This document shows, piece after piece, positions 8,064-16,164 of a stretch of 41,604 nt of DNA; positions within the stretch are counted from its first letter, which is position 1; each line of letters starts with the position of its first letter. The notes under the pieces are model-generated. The model had not been told where the DNA came from. It was given only the letters and a program-made list of their open reading frames with translations, and did not search any database. Source of the DNA: Verrucomicrobiia bacterium (GTDB lineage Bacteria; Verrucomicrobiota; Verrucomicrobiia; Verrucomicrobiales; DEV007). The stretch covers positions 1-41,604 of the forward strand of contig JAGRPB010000025.1 in the NCBI GenBank assembly GCA_020439945.1, read 5' to 3'. A program made the translations under genes and the position numbers.

Positions 8064-9379
8064 ACCTCGTCCTCCACTACCTGCTGCCGATCCTGTTCTG
8101 GGCTTGCGTCCTGGGACTGGCGCACAGCTACGTGGTCTACCCGGCGTTGGTCCGATTCCTGGCCCGCCGAAAGCTGCGTCGCCAGGGCGGAAACCGTGAG
8201 CTGGTCTACTCGGAGAACGATCCCGTCGACGACTGGCCGCACATCGTCGTCGCCATGGCCGCCCACAACGAGGAAGCCGTGATTGGCGAGACCCTGGCCA
8301 GCATTTTCCAGTCCCAGTATCCCGCGGACCGGTTCGAGGTTCTCGTCGCCGCCGACAATTGCAGCGACGGCACCCATCGAATCGTCCAGGAATTCCGCAT
8401 CGACCATCCGGAAAACCTCGCGCTACGCATCTTTCCCGGTCGGAACGGCAAAATCCGCGTCATCAATCAACTGCTCAAAGAAAACCAGGAGCGCCTCTCA
8501 CGCCTCGGCGACTACGTCCTGGTTCTCTGTGACGCCAACGTTCGCTGGTCGCCGGAACTGGCCAAGGAACTGGCCAAACATTTCCGCGATCCACAGCTCG
8601 GTCTGGTCGCGTCCAACGTGCTCGATTCGCGCACCGCCCACGACGGCATCGCCGACCAGGAGGAAGCTTATGTAAATCGGGAAAACTCGATCAAGCATGC
8701 CGAGGGCGTTCTCTGGGGCCGAATGATGGGCGCCTTCGGCGCGTGCTACGCCATGCGCGGTCAGCTGTTCGAGCCCGTGCCGGAACACTTCATCGTCGAC
8801 GATTTCTATCACACCATGCGGTGTTTTGAACTCGGCTGCGACGCCATCGTGGAACCGGCGGCGGTCTGCTACGAGGACGTCTCCGAAGACATCGGCGTGG
8901 AATTTCGGCGCAAATGCCGCATCGCCACCGGCAACTTCCAGAATCTCTCGCGCTTCAGCCGACTGCTCCTGCCCGGCCTCGGCGCGGTTCCGACGGTCTT
9001 CGCTTTCTGGTCTCACAAGGGCCTCCGCTGGTTCGGACCGTTTCTTCTGATCGGCGCGTTTCTCAGCAGCGCGGCCCTGGCCATTTTCCACCCGATCTAC
9101 CTCCTCGCATTCGTCGGTCAGGTCGCCGGCGTGATGGGTGCGGCACTGGAAAACGTCCTTTCACGGCATGGCGTTCACCTGAAACCCCTCCGTTTTCTCC
9201 GTTATTTCTACCTGATGAATCTCGCCCTGCTCGGCGGATTCTTCCGATTCCTCAAAGGTCCGCAGAACAGCGTTTGGGAACCGACCCGGCGCGTCGCTCA
9301 TGCCGGGCCCCCACGCCCCGAAACGGCCCAGGAAACCAAGGCCGCCAACCCAGCGGCCGTTTCCACTTCCCAATCCTGA
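8060..9379 (+). CDS. Family 2 glycosyltransferase, membrane-anchored
   Basis: This 439-residue protein has an N-terminal membrane helix (residues 4-23) and a GT-A domain. Typical motifs are visible: the opening IVVAMAAHNEE, the nucleotide-binding ADNCSDGT, the metal-binding region VLCDANVRW, and a late FRRKCRIATGNFQN element like the R/Q-rich motif of processive GT2 enzymes. Two to three hydrophobic segments close the protein (about 310-400), as in bactoprenol-dependent or synthase-type GT2 proteins. I chose the ATG at 8060, which overlaps the upstream stop in ATGA; an upstream in-frame ATG at 8024 would overlap the previous gene more and adds a non-family leader. It probably extends the lipid-linked repeat unit on the cytoplasmic face. 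Donor and linkage unknown. Confidence 0.88.
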   Translation: MNLVLHYLLPILFWACVLGLAHSYVVYPALVRFLARRKLRRQGGNRELVYSENDPVDDWPHIVVAMAAHNEEAVIGETLASIFQSQYPADRFEVLVAADNCSDGTHRIVQEFRIDHPENLALRIFPGRNGKIRVINQLLKENQERLSRLGDYVLVLCDANVRWSPELAKELAKHFRDPQLGLVASNVLDSRTAHDGIADQEEAYVNRENSIKHAEGVLWGRMMGAFGACYAMRGQLFEPVPEHFIVDDFYHTMRCFELGCDAIVEPAAVCYEDVSEDIGVEFRRKCRIATGNFQNLSRFSRLLLPGLGAVPTVFAFWSHKGLRWFGPFLLIGAFLSSAALAIFHPIYLLAFVGQVAGVMGAALENVLSRHGVHLKPLRFLRYFYLMNLALLGGFFRFLKGPQNSVWEPTRRVAHAGPPRPETAQETKAANPAAVSTSQS

Positions 9380-10650
9380 TGTCCATCGAACTTCCAGACA
9401 ACGGTCACCAGATGCCCTCGATTCTCGTCGCCCATCCCTGGATGGCCAACGGCGGATCCGAGGCCACGGCGATGTGGACTTTGCAGGCCTTGCAGGATTC
9501 GGCGCGACTGGTTTTCACCACCGCGTCCTCGATGGATCTCGACGCGATGAACGCGGCCTACGGCACCTCGGTCTCACCAGACAGGGTTAGCTTCGTGACC
9601 GCACCCTCTTTACCCGGCGTCAGCAGCGGCCACCAGATGGTCTACTGGCAACGGGCTCACTTCGAGCGGCACTGCCGCAAACTGGCGCCCCGGTTCGATG
9701 TCTGCATCAGCGCCTACAATCCCATTCACTTCGGCAAACCCGGCATCCAGCTGATCGGCGATTTCAGCTTCAGCGAGAAGTCCCGCCTCATGCTCTATCC
9801 CAACGCCGAAGATCGCTTTTGTCACCGCCAGTCGCTTTTGCGGCGGGCTTACCTGATCGTGGGCAATCTGCTCCATGGATGGCGACAGCCCCCGTATGCG
9901 GAACGGGGCGACTGTGCGGTGGCAAACTCTTTCTGGACCGCGGAACGGCTCGAACAGCTGTTTCGCATCAACACGCCTCCGGTTCTGTATCCGCCGAGCC
10001 TGCTTCCCGATCCGCCGGTGGATGAAATGGACCAGCGACGCGACCCGCTCGGCTTCGTTTGCCTGGGACGCATTTCCCCCGAAAAGGAAATCGAGCGGAT
10101 CATCGGCATCCTCGATCAGGTGCGACAGGCCGGACGTCCGGTCACGCTCGAACTCGTCGGCGCCTTCGGAAACGATGCCTACTCGCGGCGAATCCGCGAA
10201 ATGGTCGAGAAACGAAAATTCTGGATTCGCACCCCGGGCTACCTCAGCCCCAAGGAAAAGACCGAGCTGTTTTCCCGCCGTACCTTTGCCATCCACGGCT
10301 GCCGGGTCGAGGCCTTCGGCATCGCGGTGGCGGAAATGACCGCCGCCGGACTGATTCCCATCGTTCCCGACGCGGGCGGTTCCGGCGAGATCGCCCACTT
10401 TCGCGAACTCCGCTACGCCAGCGGCGCGGAGGGCGTGCGTCGCATTCTCCGACTGCTCGACGAGCCCGAGCTGATCGATTCCTATCGTCAGAAACTCATC
10501 CGGCACACCGCTCAATTCCGTCCCGAGGCGTTCGTCGACGGACTGCGATCCATCGTCGCCGAATTCCTGGGTCGTTCGATCCATCCCGAAGCCGCCGCTC
10601 TGCCGGTTCCTCCTCGTCATGTGGCAGAAGATCACGCAGCGTCTCACTGA
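9379..10650 (+). CDS. Family 4 (GT-B) glycosyltransferase
   Basis: This 423-residue enzyme has a Rossmann-like opening (ILVAHPWMANGGSEATAMW) with the glycine pair expected of the acceptor domain. The C-terminal nucleotide-sugar domain carries DPLGFVCLGRISPEKEIERI and the E-x7-E type motif in VEAFGIAVAEMTAAGLIP. The ATG at 9379 shares one base with the upstream stop codon, which supports translational coupling; ATG 9412 is an alternative. The open frame extends upstream to 8914 but only as an overlap with the GT2 gene. It is presumably one of the repeat-unit assembling transferases. The 3' end overlaps the next gene by 32 bases. Confidence 0.9.
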   Translation: MSIELPDNGHQMPSILVAHPWMANGGSEATAMWTLQALQDSARLVFTTASSMDLDAMNAAYGTSVSPDRVSFVTAPSLPGVSSGHQMVYWQRAHFERHCRKLAPRFDVCISAYNPIHFGKPGIQLIGDFSFSEKSRLMLYPNAEDRFCHRQSLLRRAYLIVGNLLHGWRQPPYAERGDCAVANSFWTAERLEQLFRINTPPVLYPPSLLPDPPVDEMDQRRDPLGFVCLGRISPEKEIERIIGILDQVRQAGRPVTLELVGAFGNDAYSRRIREMVEKRKFWIRTPGYLSPKEKTELFSRRTFAIHGCRVEAFGIAVAEMTAAGLIPIVPDAGGSGEIAHFRELRYASGAEGVRRILRLLDEPELIDSYRQKLIRHTAQFRPEAFVDGLRSIVAEFLGRSIHPEAAALPVPPRHVAEDHAASH

Positions 10651-11488
10651 TCCGGTTTTCTACCGGAAACGAATTCGGAAACTGCGGAGGCGTTTCCTGC
10701 CCCCCCGTCCGGCCAATCCGGCAACGGTCAGCGAATTGCTTGAGTCCCTTCCCGCCGACGGCCGGAAAATCTGCGCGATCACCGCTCATCCCGACGATGA
10801 ATTCTTCGCCGCTGGCCTGATCTGCGAAGCTGCCGCTCGCCAGATCCCCGTGGAAATCGTCTGCCTCACGCGTGGTGAGGGCGGTCCGCTGGGCGACCAA
10901 ACCCGGGAGACCCTCGGGAGAAAACGCGAATCCGAATTGCGGGCTTCGGCCACGGCGCTCGGCGTCGGTCGGATTACCTTTCTGGGGCACGTCGATCCGA
11001 TTGGCAAAACCTTCCGCACCTTCGCCCCGGCGGTTTCGTTGGCCCACCTGGCGGATCAGTTGCGAGAGCTCATTTCGGATCGCCGGCCCGGCTTGATCGT
11101 CACTCACGGAAGTGGCGGCGAATACTGGCACCCGGCGCACCTGCTGCTTCACCATGCGGTTTTTCATTCGATCAAAACGGTGCGGTTTCCGCGGCCGGCC
11201 ATCGCAACATTCCAGGCATGGCAACCCCACCATCCGATGAAAAGCCTGCTCAACGAGGATGACCCCGCCGATCTGATTCTCGAGACCGCCGCTTTCCGCG
11301 ACAAACGGCTCGCGGCATTGGCCGCGCACGAGTCGCAGTCCGATTACTTCTCCCAGATCAGCGGCGGATCGCTCGCCGATTTCGTCGACCGGACGCAAAC
11401 CGAAGGCTACCGGCTCTACGGGTTCAAATCGCCCCGGCCTGAAGCTGAGAATTCGGATCGCCTTCCCGATCCAGTGACGATCCGCTGA
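10619..11488 (+). CDS. PIG-L/LmbE family N-deacetylase
   Basis: This 289-residue protein carries the zinc-binding HPDDE motif at residues 57-61, the downstream CLTRGEGG segment and a second histidine cluster (YWHPAHLLLHHAV), all typical of LmbE-like deacetylases that remove acetyl from N-acetyl sugars. The N-terminal 45 residues are Arg/Lys-rich and precede the fold. The start overlaps the glycosyltransferase 3' end by 32 bases; no later ATG lies before the motif, so this start is the simplest. In this locus it probably deacetylates an N-acetylhexosamine of the polymer or its lipid-linked precursor; that is inference from context. Its last 65 bases overlap, antisense, the end of the flippase gene. 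Confidence 0.88.
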   Translation: MWQKITQRLTDPVFYRKRIRKLRRRFLPPRPANPATVSELLESLPADGRKICAITAHPDDEFFAAGLICEAAARQIPVEIVCLTRGEGGPLGDQTRETLGRKRESELRASATALGVGRITFLGHVDPIGKTFRTFAPAVSLAHLADQLRELISDRRPGLIVTHGSGGEYWHPAHLLLHHAVFHSIKTVRFPRPAIATFQAWQPHHPMKSLLNEDDPADLILETAAFRDKRLAALAAHESQSDYFSQISGGSLADFVDRTQTEGYRLYGFKSPRPEAENSDRLPDPVTIR

Positions 11489-12869
11489 GATCTTCCGGCG
11501 TGCGAAGATCCGCGCAAGGGGAAACGCCGTCGCGCTCCCAGGACGCCATCGATTTTCGAAAACGAAGCGGATAGAGCCACGCCGATAGCAACGCGAGGCA
11601 GACAGCGATGCCGGAATAGACGCCGAAAAGAGTCGCGCCATGGGACAGCGCCATGGTCGCCACCGCCAGCACCGTCAGGCTCTCCACGATCACCACCTTG
11701 ACGGCGTAGTTTACTTCGCCAATTCCGAGCAACAGCACCTGGTTCACATGCCGCCAGAGGTGGAGGGTGAAATACGCGCCGAAGACCGCCAGGGTCGGTC
11801 TCCCCAGCGAGAAATCCTCACCGATCCAGAGCGGAAACGCCCACGGCCCGAACGCCACCATGCCGATCGCCGCGAGGAAGCCGAAGGCGGGCCCCATCAG
11901 CTGAATGCGATGAGCCGACTTGCGAATCCAGGGCGCGTCGCCGCGGGAATGCGCGTCCACAATCGCCGGCCAGAGCGGGATCGTGACCATGTGGATGAAC
12001 CCCGTCAGCGAAAAATGCACCGTGATCATCACGTTGTAGAGCCCGACTTTTTCCGGCCCGATCAGGCGACCGATCAGGTAGGCGATAGCGTTGTATTCCA
12101 CCGCCGCGCTAAGCAGGTAGGTGACGGAAAATCTCGCCCCATCAAAGAGCAGCGGTTTCACCAGGAAACGCCGGAAGCGACTCAACTTCGGCCACAGATA
12201 GGGCCGGCCAACGAGCATGTGGATGGTGTTGGCCAGCTTCACGATGGCGATGGAGCCATTCAACGCGAGCACGAGAAACTCGACGGTCGGCATGAGTTTC
12301 ACCCCGATGATCAGACCGGCCGCACCGAGGAAATTTCCCGCCGCGCCCCACGCGTTGTTGTAGCGCGTTTCCTGATAGCCGTCACGGGCGCGCTCGACCA
12401 CGACGCAGATCAGCTCCACCGTCACGATCGCGATCGCGATCCAGCAGGCACGACGCATCGAGTCCGCGAAAGGCGCGAAGTTTTCCCCGAAAAGCGTCGT
12501 GATCGGCAGAAGCGAAACCAGCATCGCCAGCCCGAACGAGGCCGCCAAAGTGAGGCCCGCGCTGAGAATGACCGCGGTGGCAAACACGCCCTGCTCGCGC
12601 TCCCGATCCCCCTTCGCCAACGCTTTCGCAATTCCCTGGGTCAGGGCCGGCCCGATGCCCACGTGCATCATGTCGATCATGCTGACCACCGTCGTGATCG
12701 CCGCGTAGACGCCGAACTCCTCCATCCCCAGCACGCGGATCGCGATGGGAATGGAAATGAGACGAAGCAGAACGGTGCCGAATTTTGACAGAATCGACGT
12801 TAGCACGGCCAGCCGGATGGAGCGATTTCGATGTCCCTGGCTTTCGGCGTGCTTCGATTCGTGGTTCAT
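11424..12869 (-). CDS. Polysaccharide flippase, Wzx/MATE-like
   Basis: This 481-residue polytopic protein has about twelve to fourteen hydrophobic segments. It opens with the family signature region (SILSKFGTVLLRLISIPIAI, then RVLGMEEFGVYAA), as in Wzx/RfbX flippases that move undecaprenyl-linked repeat units to the periplasmic face. It is the second gene of a leftward pair, 20 bases after the glycosyltransferase stop. It converges on the deacetylase gene with a 65-base antisense overlap. The hydrophilic C-terminal tail (about 30 residues) lies in that overlap and may be dispensable. It supplies the transporter missing from the rightward operon, so both operons probably build one polymer. Confidence 0.9.
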   Translation of the reverse strand: MNHESKHAESQGHRNRSIRLAVLTSILSKFGTVLLRLISIPIAIRVLGMEEFGVYAAITTVVSMIDMMHVGIGPALTQGIAKALAKGDREREQGVFATAVILSAGLTLAASFGLAMLVSLLPITTLFGENFAPFADSMRRACWIAIAIVTVELICVVVERARDGYQETRYNNAWGAAGNFLGAAGLIIGVKLMPTVEFLVLALNGSIAIVKLANTIHMLVGRPYLWPKLSRFRRFLVKPLLFDGARFSVTYLLSAAVEYNAIAYLIGRLIGPEKVGLYNVMITVHFSLTGFIHMVTIPLWPAIVDAHSRGDAPWIRKSAHRIQLMGPAFGFLAAIGMVAFGPWAFPLWIGEDFSLGRPTLAVFGAYFTLHLWRHVNQVLLLGIGEVNYAVKVVIVESLTVLAVATMALSHGATLFGVYSGIAVCLALLSAWLYPLRFRKSMASWERDGVSPCADLRTPEDLSGSSLDREGDPNSQLQAGAI

Positions 12870-12889
12870 CGTTCCGAAGATCCCGGCGA

Positions 12890-14098
12890 TCAGAGATCGC
12901 GGATCGCCTCATACAGTTGTCGTCCTCGATCCTTCCACTCGAAGGTCGTCTCGCATTTCCGGTAGCTGGCTTCGCTCATGCGATTGAGCCGCGGCACGTC
13001 ATCGACCGCCGCGAGGATCTCGCGAACCAGCGACGGCATCGTCCGCATCAGCAGGATCTCTTCCGGACTTTCGTGCGGCAGTCCGTCCACCGCGTGAGTC
13101 AGTCCCGCCAGCGGCAGCCGGTGATACAGGTAGTCGAGCGCCTTCAGTTTGAAGCCGCCGCCGAGCGTTTCCACGATCAAGCCCATGCGGGCGTCGAGCA
13201 AGTAGGGCGACATCTCCGGGACGCGTCCCACGAAATCGACGGTCGGAAAACGCGCCGAGATCGATTCCCGGAAACTCTCCTCCGTTTTTCCGACGATCTG
13301 CAGTTCCACACCGGCATCGGCAAACGACTGCGCCGCGCTGGTGAGGAAGGATTCGAGATTCAGCCGCTTCGCGATCCATTCGAAGGATCCCGACATCACC
13401 ACGCGGCGCGGCGTCTGGTCGGAGATTTCGTGATCGGGAAATCTCTTTCCGGCATAGCCCGGAGTGAGCGTCAGGTAGCGCTGCCGGGAAAACTTGTCGC
13501 GATAGGCATCGACCTCCGAATCGGTGATCGCGGTGACCAGGTCCACCTTCTCGCAGAGCGCCTCCTCCTGTTTCGCATATTTTTCGGCGTCCCATTTCAG
13601 GGCCAGCTGTTTCGGCAGACTTTCCTCGGTGGAATGCTTGGCGATTTCGCGCCGGATCTTCGCCTCGTGATTGTGCGAAAGATAAACCAGCTTCGGCAAT
13701 CGCGAACCATTGCGGCCGCTCACCAACTTTTCCAACGCCCAACCCATCGCGGCGTGATCGATCACGACCGCGTCCCATTTCTCTTCGGTCAATGCCTGGG
13801 ACAACGCGTCGCTCGGGCCACCGTTTTTCAGGCGATAGGAATCGCTCGGCAGGCCGGTGGCGAGACTCTTCAGCCGGCCGCCGAGGCGCGGCGTGCCGAG
13901 GCGCCAGTTCACGCCCTGATCATCGGTGAAACGGGAATTTTCGGACCCGTCACCCACCGGTGATTCCTCATTATCGTGGGCGATCACGGTCAGCGAAACG
14001 TCGGTCGCCGCAAACGACCCGATCATCCCGTCGGAGTAGATCAATTCTCCACTGTTGACGGGTCGGGGATATTTTCGGGTGAGCCAGAGGCAACGCAT
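12890..14098 (-). CDS. Glycosyltransferase, GT4/GT1-like
   Basis: This 402-residue protein begins MRCLWLTRKYPRPVNSGELI, which matches the usual acceptor-side opening of GT-B enzymes (LWLT..YP...SG). Later parts include the interdomain stretch LVTAITDSEVDAY, the donor-domain start RRVVMSGSFEWIAK and LGGGFKLKALDYL, equivalent to the nucleotide-sugar contact helix. The start at 14098 was preferred over an in-frame ATG 45 bases upstream because the conserved beta strand begins here. It is the first gene of the leftward pair with the flippase. Family placement is clear at fold level; specificity is not readable. Confidence 0.87.
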   Translation of the reverse strand: MRCLWLTRKYPRPVNSGELIYSDGMIGSFAATDVSLTVIAHDNEESPVGDGSENSRFTDDQGVNWRLGTPRLGGRLKSLATGLPSDSYRLKNGGPSDALSQALTEEKWDAVVIDHAAMGWALEKLVSGRNGSRLPKLVYLSHNHEAKIRREIAKHSTEESLPKQLALKWDAEKYAKQEEALCEKVDLVTAITDSEVDAYRDKFSRQRYLTLTPGYAGKRFPDHEISDQTPRRVVMSGSFEWIAKRLNLESFLTSAAQSFADAGVELQIVGKTEESFRESISARFPTVDFVGRVPEMSPYLLDARMGLIVETLGGGFKLKALDYLYHRLPLAGLTHAVDGLPHESPEEILLMRTMPSLVREILAAVDDVPRLNRMSEASYRKCETTFEWKDRGRQLYEAIRDL

Positions 14099-14159
14099 GT
14101 TTCGGATCGAATTCGATTTCGTGGGCAAGGCGGGGGGACGCATCTACCCATTTCATCCC

Positions 14160-14230
14160 AAACCATCGTTTATAATTATAAAAAATTCAATAATTATAAT
14201 CATAAAGACAGAAATTTCGTTAAACCCCGA
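14160..14230 (-). promoter_or_regulatory. AT-rich promoter island upstream of the GT/flippase pair
   Basis: A short, almost pure A/T stretch contains two perfect TATAAT hexamers read on the minus strand (14175-14180 and 14193-14198). They sit 77 and 95 bases before the glycosyltransferase start. No good -35 box accompanies them. The octamer ATAATTAT occurs twice. It resembles the island at 2541-2640 in front of the other polysaccharide operon. The rest of the 195-base gap up to 14338 shows nothing recognisable. Confidence 0.4.
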
Positions 14231-14338
14231 AAATCGGTGGCTTAAGAATCACGATACCGCTTGAATGTCACTGGGTATCGAGAAGCGCCAGATCCTTGGT
14301 CAGACCGCGCTCGCTGGCCCGGATACCGGACCTCCCGC

Positions 14339-14893
14339 TCAGATCATCCCGAGCTTCATTTTCCCCTCTTCGGAGATCATGTCCTGATTCCACGGCGGGT
14401 CCCAGACCAGATCGACGTGAGCGTGCTGGACTCCGTCGAGATTAAGGATTTTCGACTGGGCATCGGCGGCGATCGTCGGTCCCATGCCGCAGCCCGGAGC
14501 GGTCAGCGTCATTTTCACCTGAACCGTCGTTTCGCCCTCATCCTCACCGACCGAGCAATCGTAAACGAGCCCGAGATCCACAATGTTCACCGGGATTTCC
14601 GGGTCATAGACCATCTTGAGTTGTTCCCAGACCGCCGTTTCCACATCGCCGCTCTCCAGCGCCTTCTGGGCGGCCGATTTCTTTTCCTTGTCGGCATCGA
14701 GATCGATCCCGAGCGCGTCGGCGTTGTCCTTGGAAATGCGGGCCAGTCCGGACTGCGTCGCGACCGTGTAAGTGCCGCCCAGCGCCTGGGTGATCATCAC
14801 CCGCGTGCCAGCCGGGAGCGAGATCAGGTTCCCGCTCGGGATCTGGATCGCTTCGACCTCGCGGCTCAGTTCGATTTCTTCGTGCGTTTTCAT
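14339..14893 (-). CDS. sufT: Putative Fe-S cluster assembly protein SufT (DUF59/MIP18 family)
   Basis: At 184 residues it has the length of stand-alone SufT. The C-terminal DUF59 domain (about residue 87 on) shows DPEIPVNIVDLGLVYD and the cysteine motif TAPGCGMG, both typical. The N-terminal 70 residues match the SufT extension (REVEAIQIPSGNLISLPAGT). SufT proteins help mature Fe-S proteins, particularly under high demand for clusters. It is the last gene of a leftward cluster after an IscU/NifU-like scaffold and a rhodanese-like protein, which supports the assignment. No sufBCDS genes are in the window. Confidence 0.92.
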   Translation of the reverse strand: MKTHEEIELSREVEAIQIPSGNLISLPAGTRVMITQALGGTYTVATQSGLARISKDNADALGIDLDADKEKKSAAQKALESGDVETAVWEQLKMVYDPEIPVNIVDLGLVYDCSVGEDEGETTVQVKMTLTAPGCGMGPTIAADAQSKILNLDGVQHAHVDLVWDPPWNQDMISEEGKMKLGMI

Positions 14894-14903
14894 GTTGGGA
14901 AAA

Positions 14904-15434
14904 TCAGTCTTCGGTTTCGAGTTTCACCACTTTCACCTTTCCCGCCGCGGCAGGTCCGGAAATGCGACCTAACAGGGTTTGATCGCGGGGTAAAGAGGGT
15001 TCAGACCCGGTTGAGTCCGCCACCTGACCCTGTTGAGTCGCGGCCTTTTCAGCGTTTTCGGCTTCGAGCGCCTGCTTCAGCGCGCCCTCGACCATCTGGC
15101 CGCAGTGGATTTTCATCGGCGGCAGCGCGCCGAGCGGCTGCGAAAGTTCATTCGCCTGCATCTGCATCGCTTCCTCGATGCTTTTTCCGGCCAGCAACTC
15201 AGTCGCGACACTGGCCACGGCGATCGCCGTCTGGCAGCCGAAACTCTGGAACGACGCGCGGTCGATCACCTTGCGGCCGTCCTTTTCGGAAAACTTCAGC
15301 CACATCCGCAGCATGTCACCGCAGTCGGGACTGCCAACGGTGCCCACGGCGTCGGCGTCGGCCATCTCGCCCATGTTCTTCGGATTCGCGATCGCGTCGC
15401 GGATCCGGTCTTCGGTGGCGGATTCGGAACTCAT
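14904..15434 (-). CDS. IscU/NifU N-terminal type Fe-S scaffold with an odd C-terminal tail
   Basis: This 176-residue protein keeps the three scaffold cysteines: C38 in GSPDCGDM, C67 in SFGCQTAIA and C111 in MKIHCGQM. These bind the nascent Fe-S cluster. The family domain ends at about residue 130. The remaining tail has no counterpart in IscU, and residues about 131-157 are encoded by a palindromic repeat that recurs elsewhere in this window, so the tail appears to be partly a captured repeat kept in frame. The ATG at 15434 was chosen over upstream in-frame codons that overlap the rhodanese gene. It lies 14 bases after the rhodanese stop and 10 bases before sufT. Confidence 0.9.
   Translation of the reverse strand: MSSESATEDRIRDAIANPKNMGEMADADAVGTVGSPDCGDMLRMWLKFSEKDGRKVIDRASFQSFGCQTAIAVASVATELLAGKSIEEAMQMQANELSQPLGALPPMKIHCGQMVEGALKQALEAENAEKAATQQGQVADSTGSEPSLPRDQTLLGRISGPAAAGKVKVVKLETED
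15004..15040 (-). repeat. Dispersed palindromic repeat, copy A (inside the scaffold gene)
   Basis: Read on the minus strand, this stretch matches the plus strand at 36969-37004 without gaps at 28 of 36 positions, including the identical block TCAACAGGGT. A third partial element, CGACCTAACAGGGTTT, lies at 14965-14980 in opposite orientation, so AACAGGGT (14971-14978) and ACCCTGTT (15027-15034) form an inverted pair. The whole unit is translated in frame as the tail of the Fe-S scaffold protein. Confidence 0.7.
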
Positions 15435-15448
15435 AAAATTCAGCGGTC

Positions 15449-16015
15449 TTACTCGAACTCGATCCGGTAGCGCGGGACTTTCTGGTCCACTTCCTGGCTC
15501 CAGGCGTCGATCCCGCCACGCATGGCGCGGGTGTTTTTGAAACCGTGGCCGAGCAGGTAGGCGGCCGCGTCGAGGCAACGGTCGCCGGTGTGGTCATACA
15601 TTACGATGGGCGTTCCCTTGTCCCAAGTGCCGAAAATCTCCTGATTCAGTTCCTGGCCGAAGAACTTTGCGCCGGGCAGCGCCACGGCCTCGAACTCCTC
15701 ACGGGTGCGGAGATCCACCATCGCGGGCGGATTGTTTCCCTTCAGCAGATCAGCGACCTCGGTCGGCTCGATGAGGATTTTTTGATCCACCTCGTGACTG
15801 GACTGGATGTGAGCGATCACTTCGTCGACCGGGAGATTCTCATTCCGTTCGCAAACGGACGCCAGCGACTCGGTATCGCTGAATCCGCAGCTCTGGCAGC
15901 CACCGATGTGGTAGCGGGCAAAGAGCGCGCGCCGGGCACCGGGAAAGGCGTCCATCAGGTCGCCCATCGGCGTTTCCGGGCTCAGTTCGATCGTTTCGGC
16001 AGGACTGGAGGTCAT
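15449..16015 (-). CDS. Rhodanese-like protein with N-terminal DUF1858-like domain; catalytic Cys replaced
   Basis: This protein has 188 residues. The N-terminal 70 residues resemble the DUF1858 helical domain: MGDLMDAFPGARRAL, then GGCQSCGF with C40/C43. From about residue 80 a rhodanese fold follows: MVDLRTREEFEAVALPGA, then PIVMYDHTGDRCLDAA and MRGGIDAW. The loop that normally reads YCxxGxRS reads YDHTGDRC here, so the active-site Cys is Asp141 and the only nearby Cys is C147. Sulfurtransferase activity by the usual mechanism is therefore unlikely; a structural, binding or redox role is possible. It is the first gene of the cluster with the IscU-like scaffold and SufT. The start at 16015 places the DUF1858 domain at the N-terminus; upstream in-frame codons add Arg-rich residues. 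Confidence 0.88.
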   Translation of the reverse strand: MTSSPAETIELSPETPMGDLMDAFPGARRALFARYHIGGCQSCGFSDTESLASVCERNENLPVDEVIAHIQSSHEVDQKILIEPTEVADLLKGNNPPAMVDLRTREEFEAVALPGAKFFGQELNQEIFGTWDKGTPIVMYDHTGDRCLDAAAYLLGHGFKNTRAMRGGIDAWSQEVDQKVPRYRIEFE

Positions 16016-16164
16016 TACGGCACTATGCGGGAGACCGCGGGCGGGTTCAAGCGGCAGTCGGTGGTCTCGCACAGACGCGCTCCGCCGGAAAAGCTTTCTC
16101 CCCACTCACTTCGTGGCGATCTCCTTAGCGGGTTCGTCGTCGTCCCGCCCTCGTTCCACGGTTC

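Noticed and set aside
11640..12788. Plus-strand 382-codon frame opposite the flippase
   Set aside because: Extremely His/Arg/Gln-rich, the antisense signature of hydrophobic codons.
14400..15440. Plus-strand frames opposite sufT and the scaffold gene
   Set aside because: The minus-strand genes have unmistakable motifs; the plus frames are shadows.
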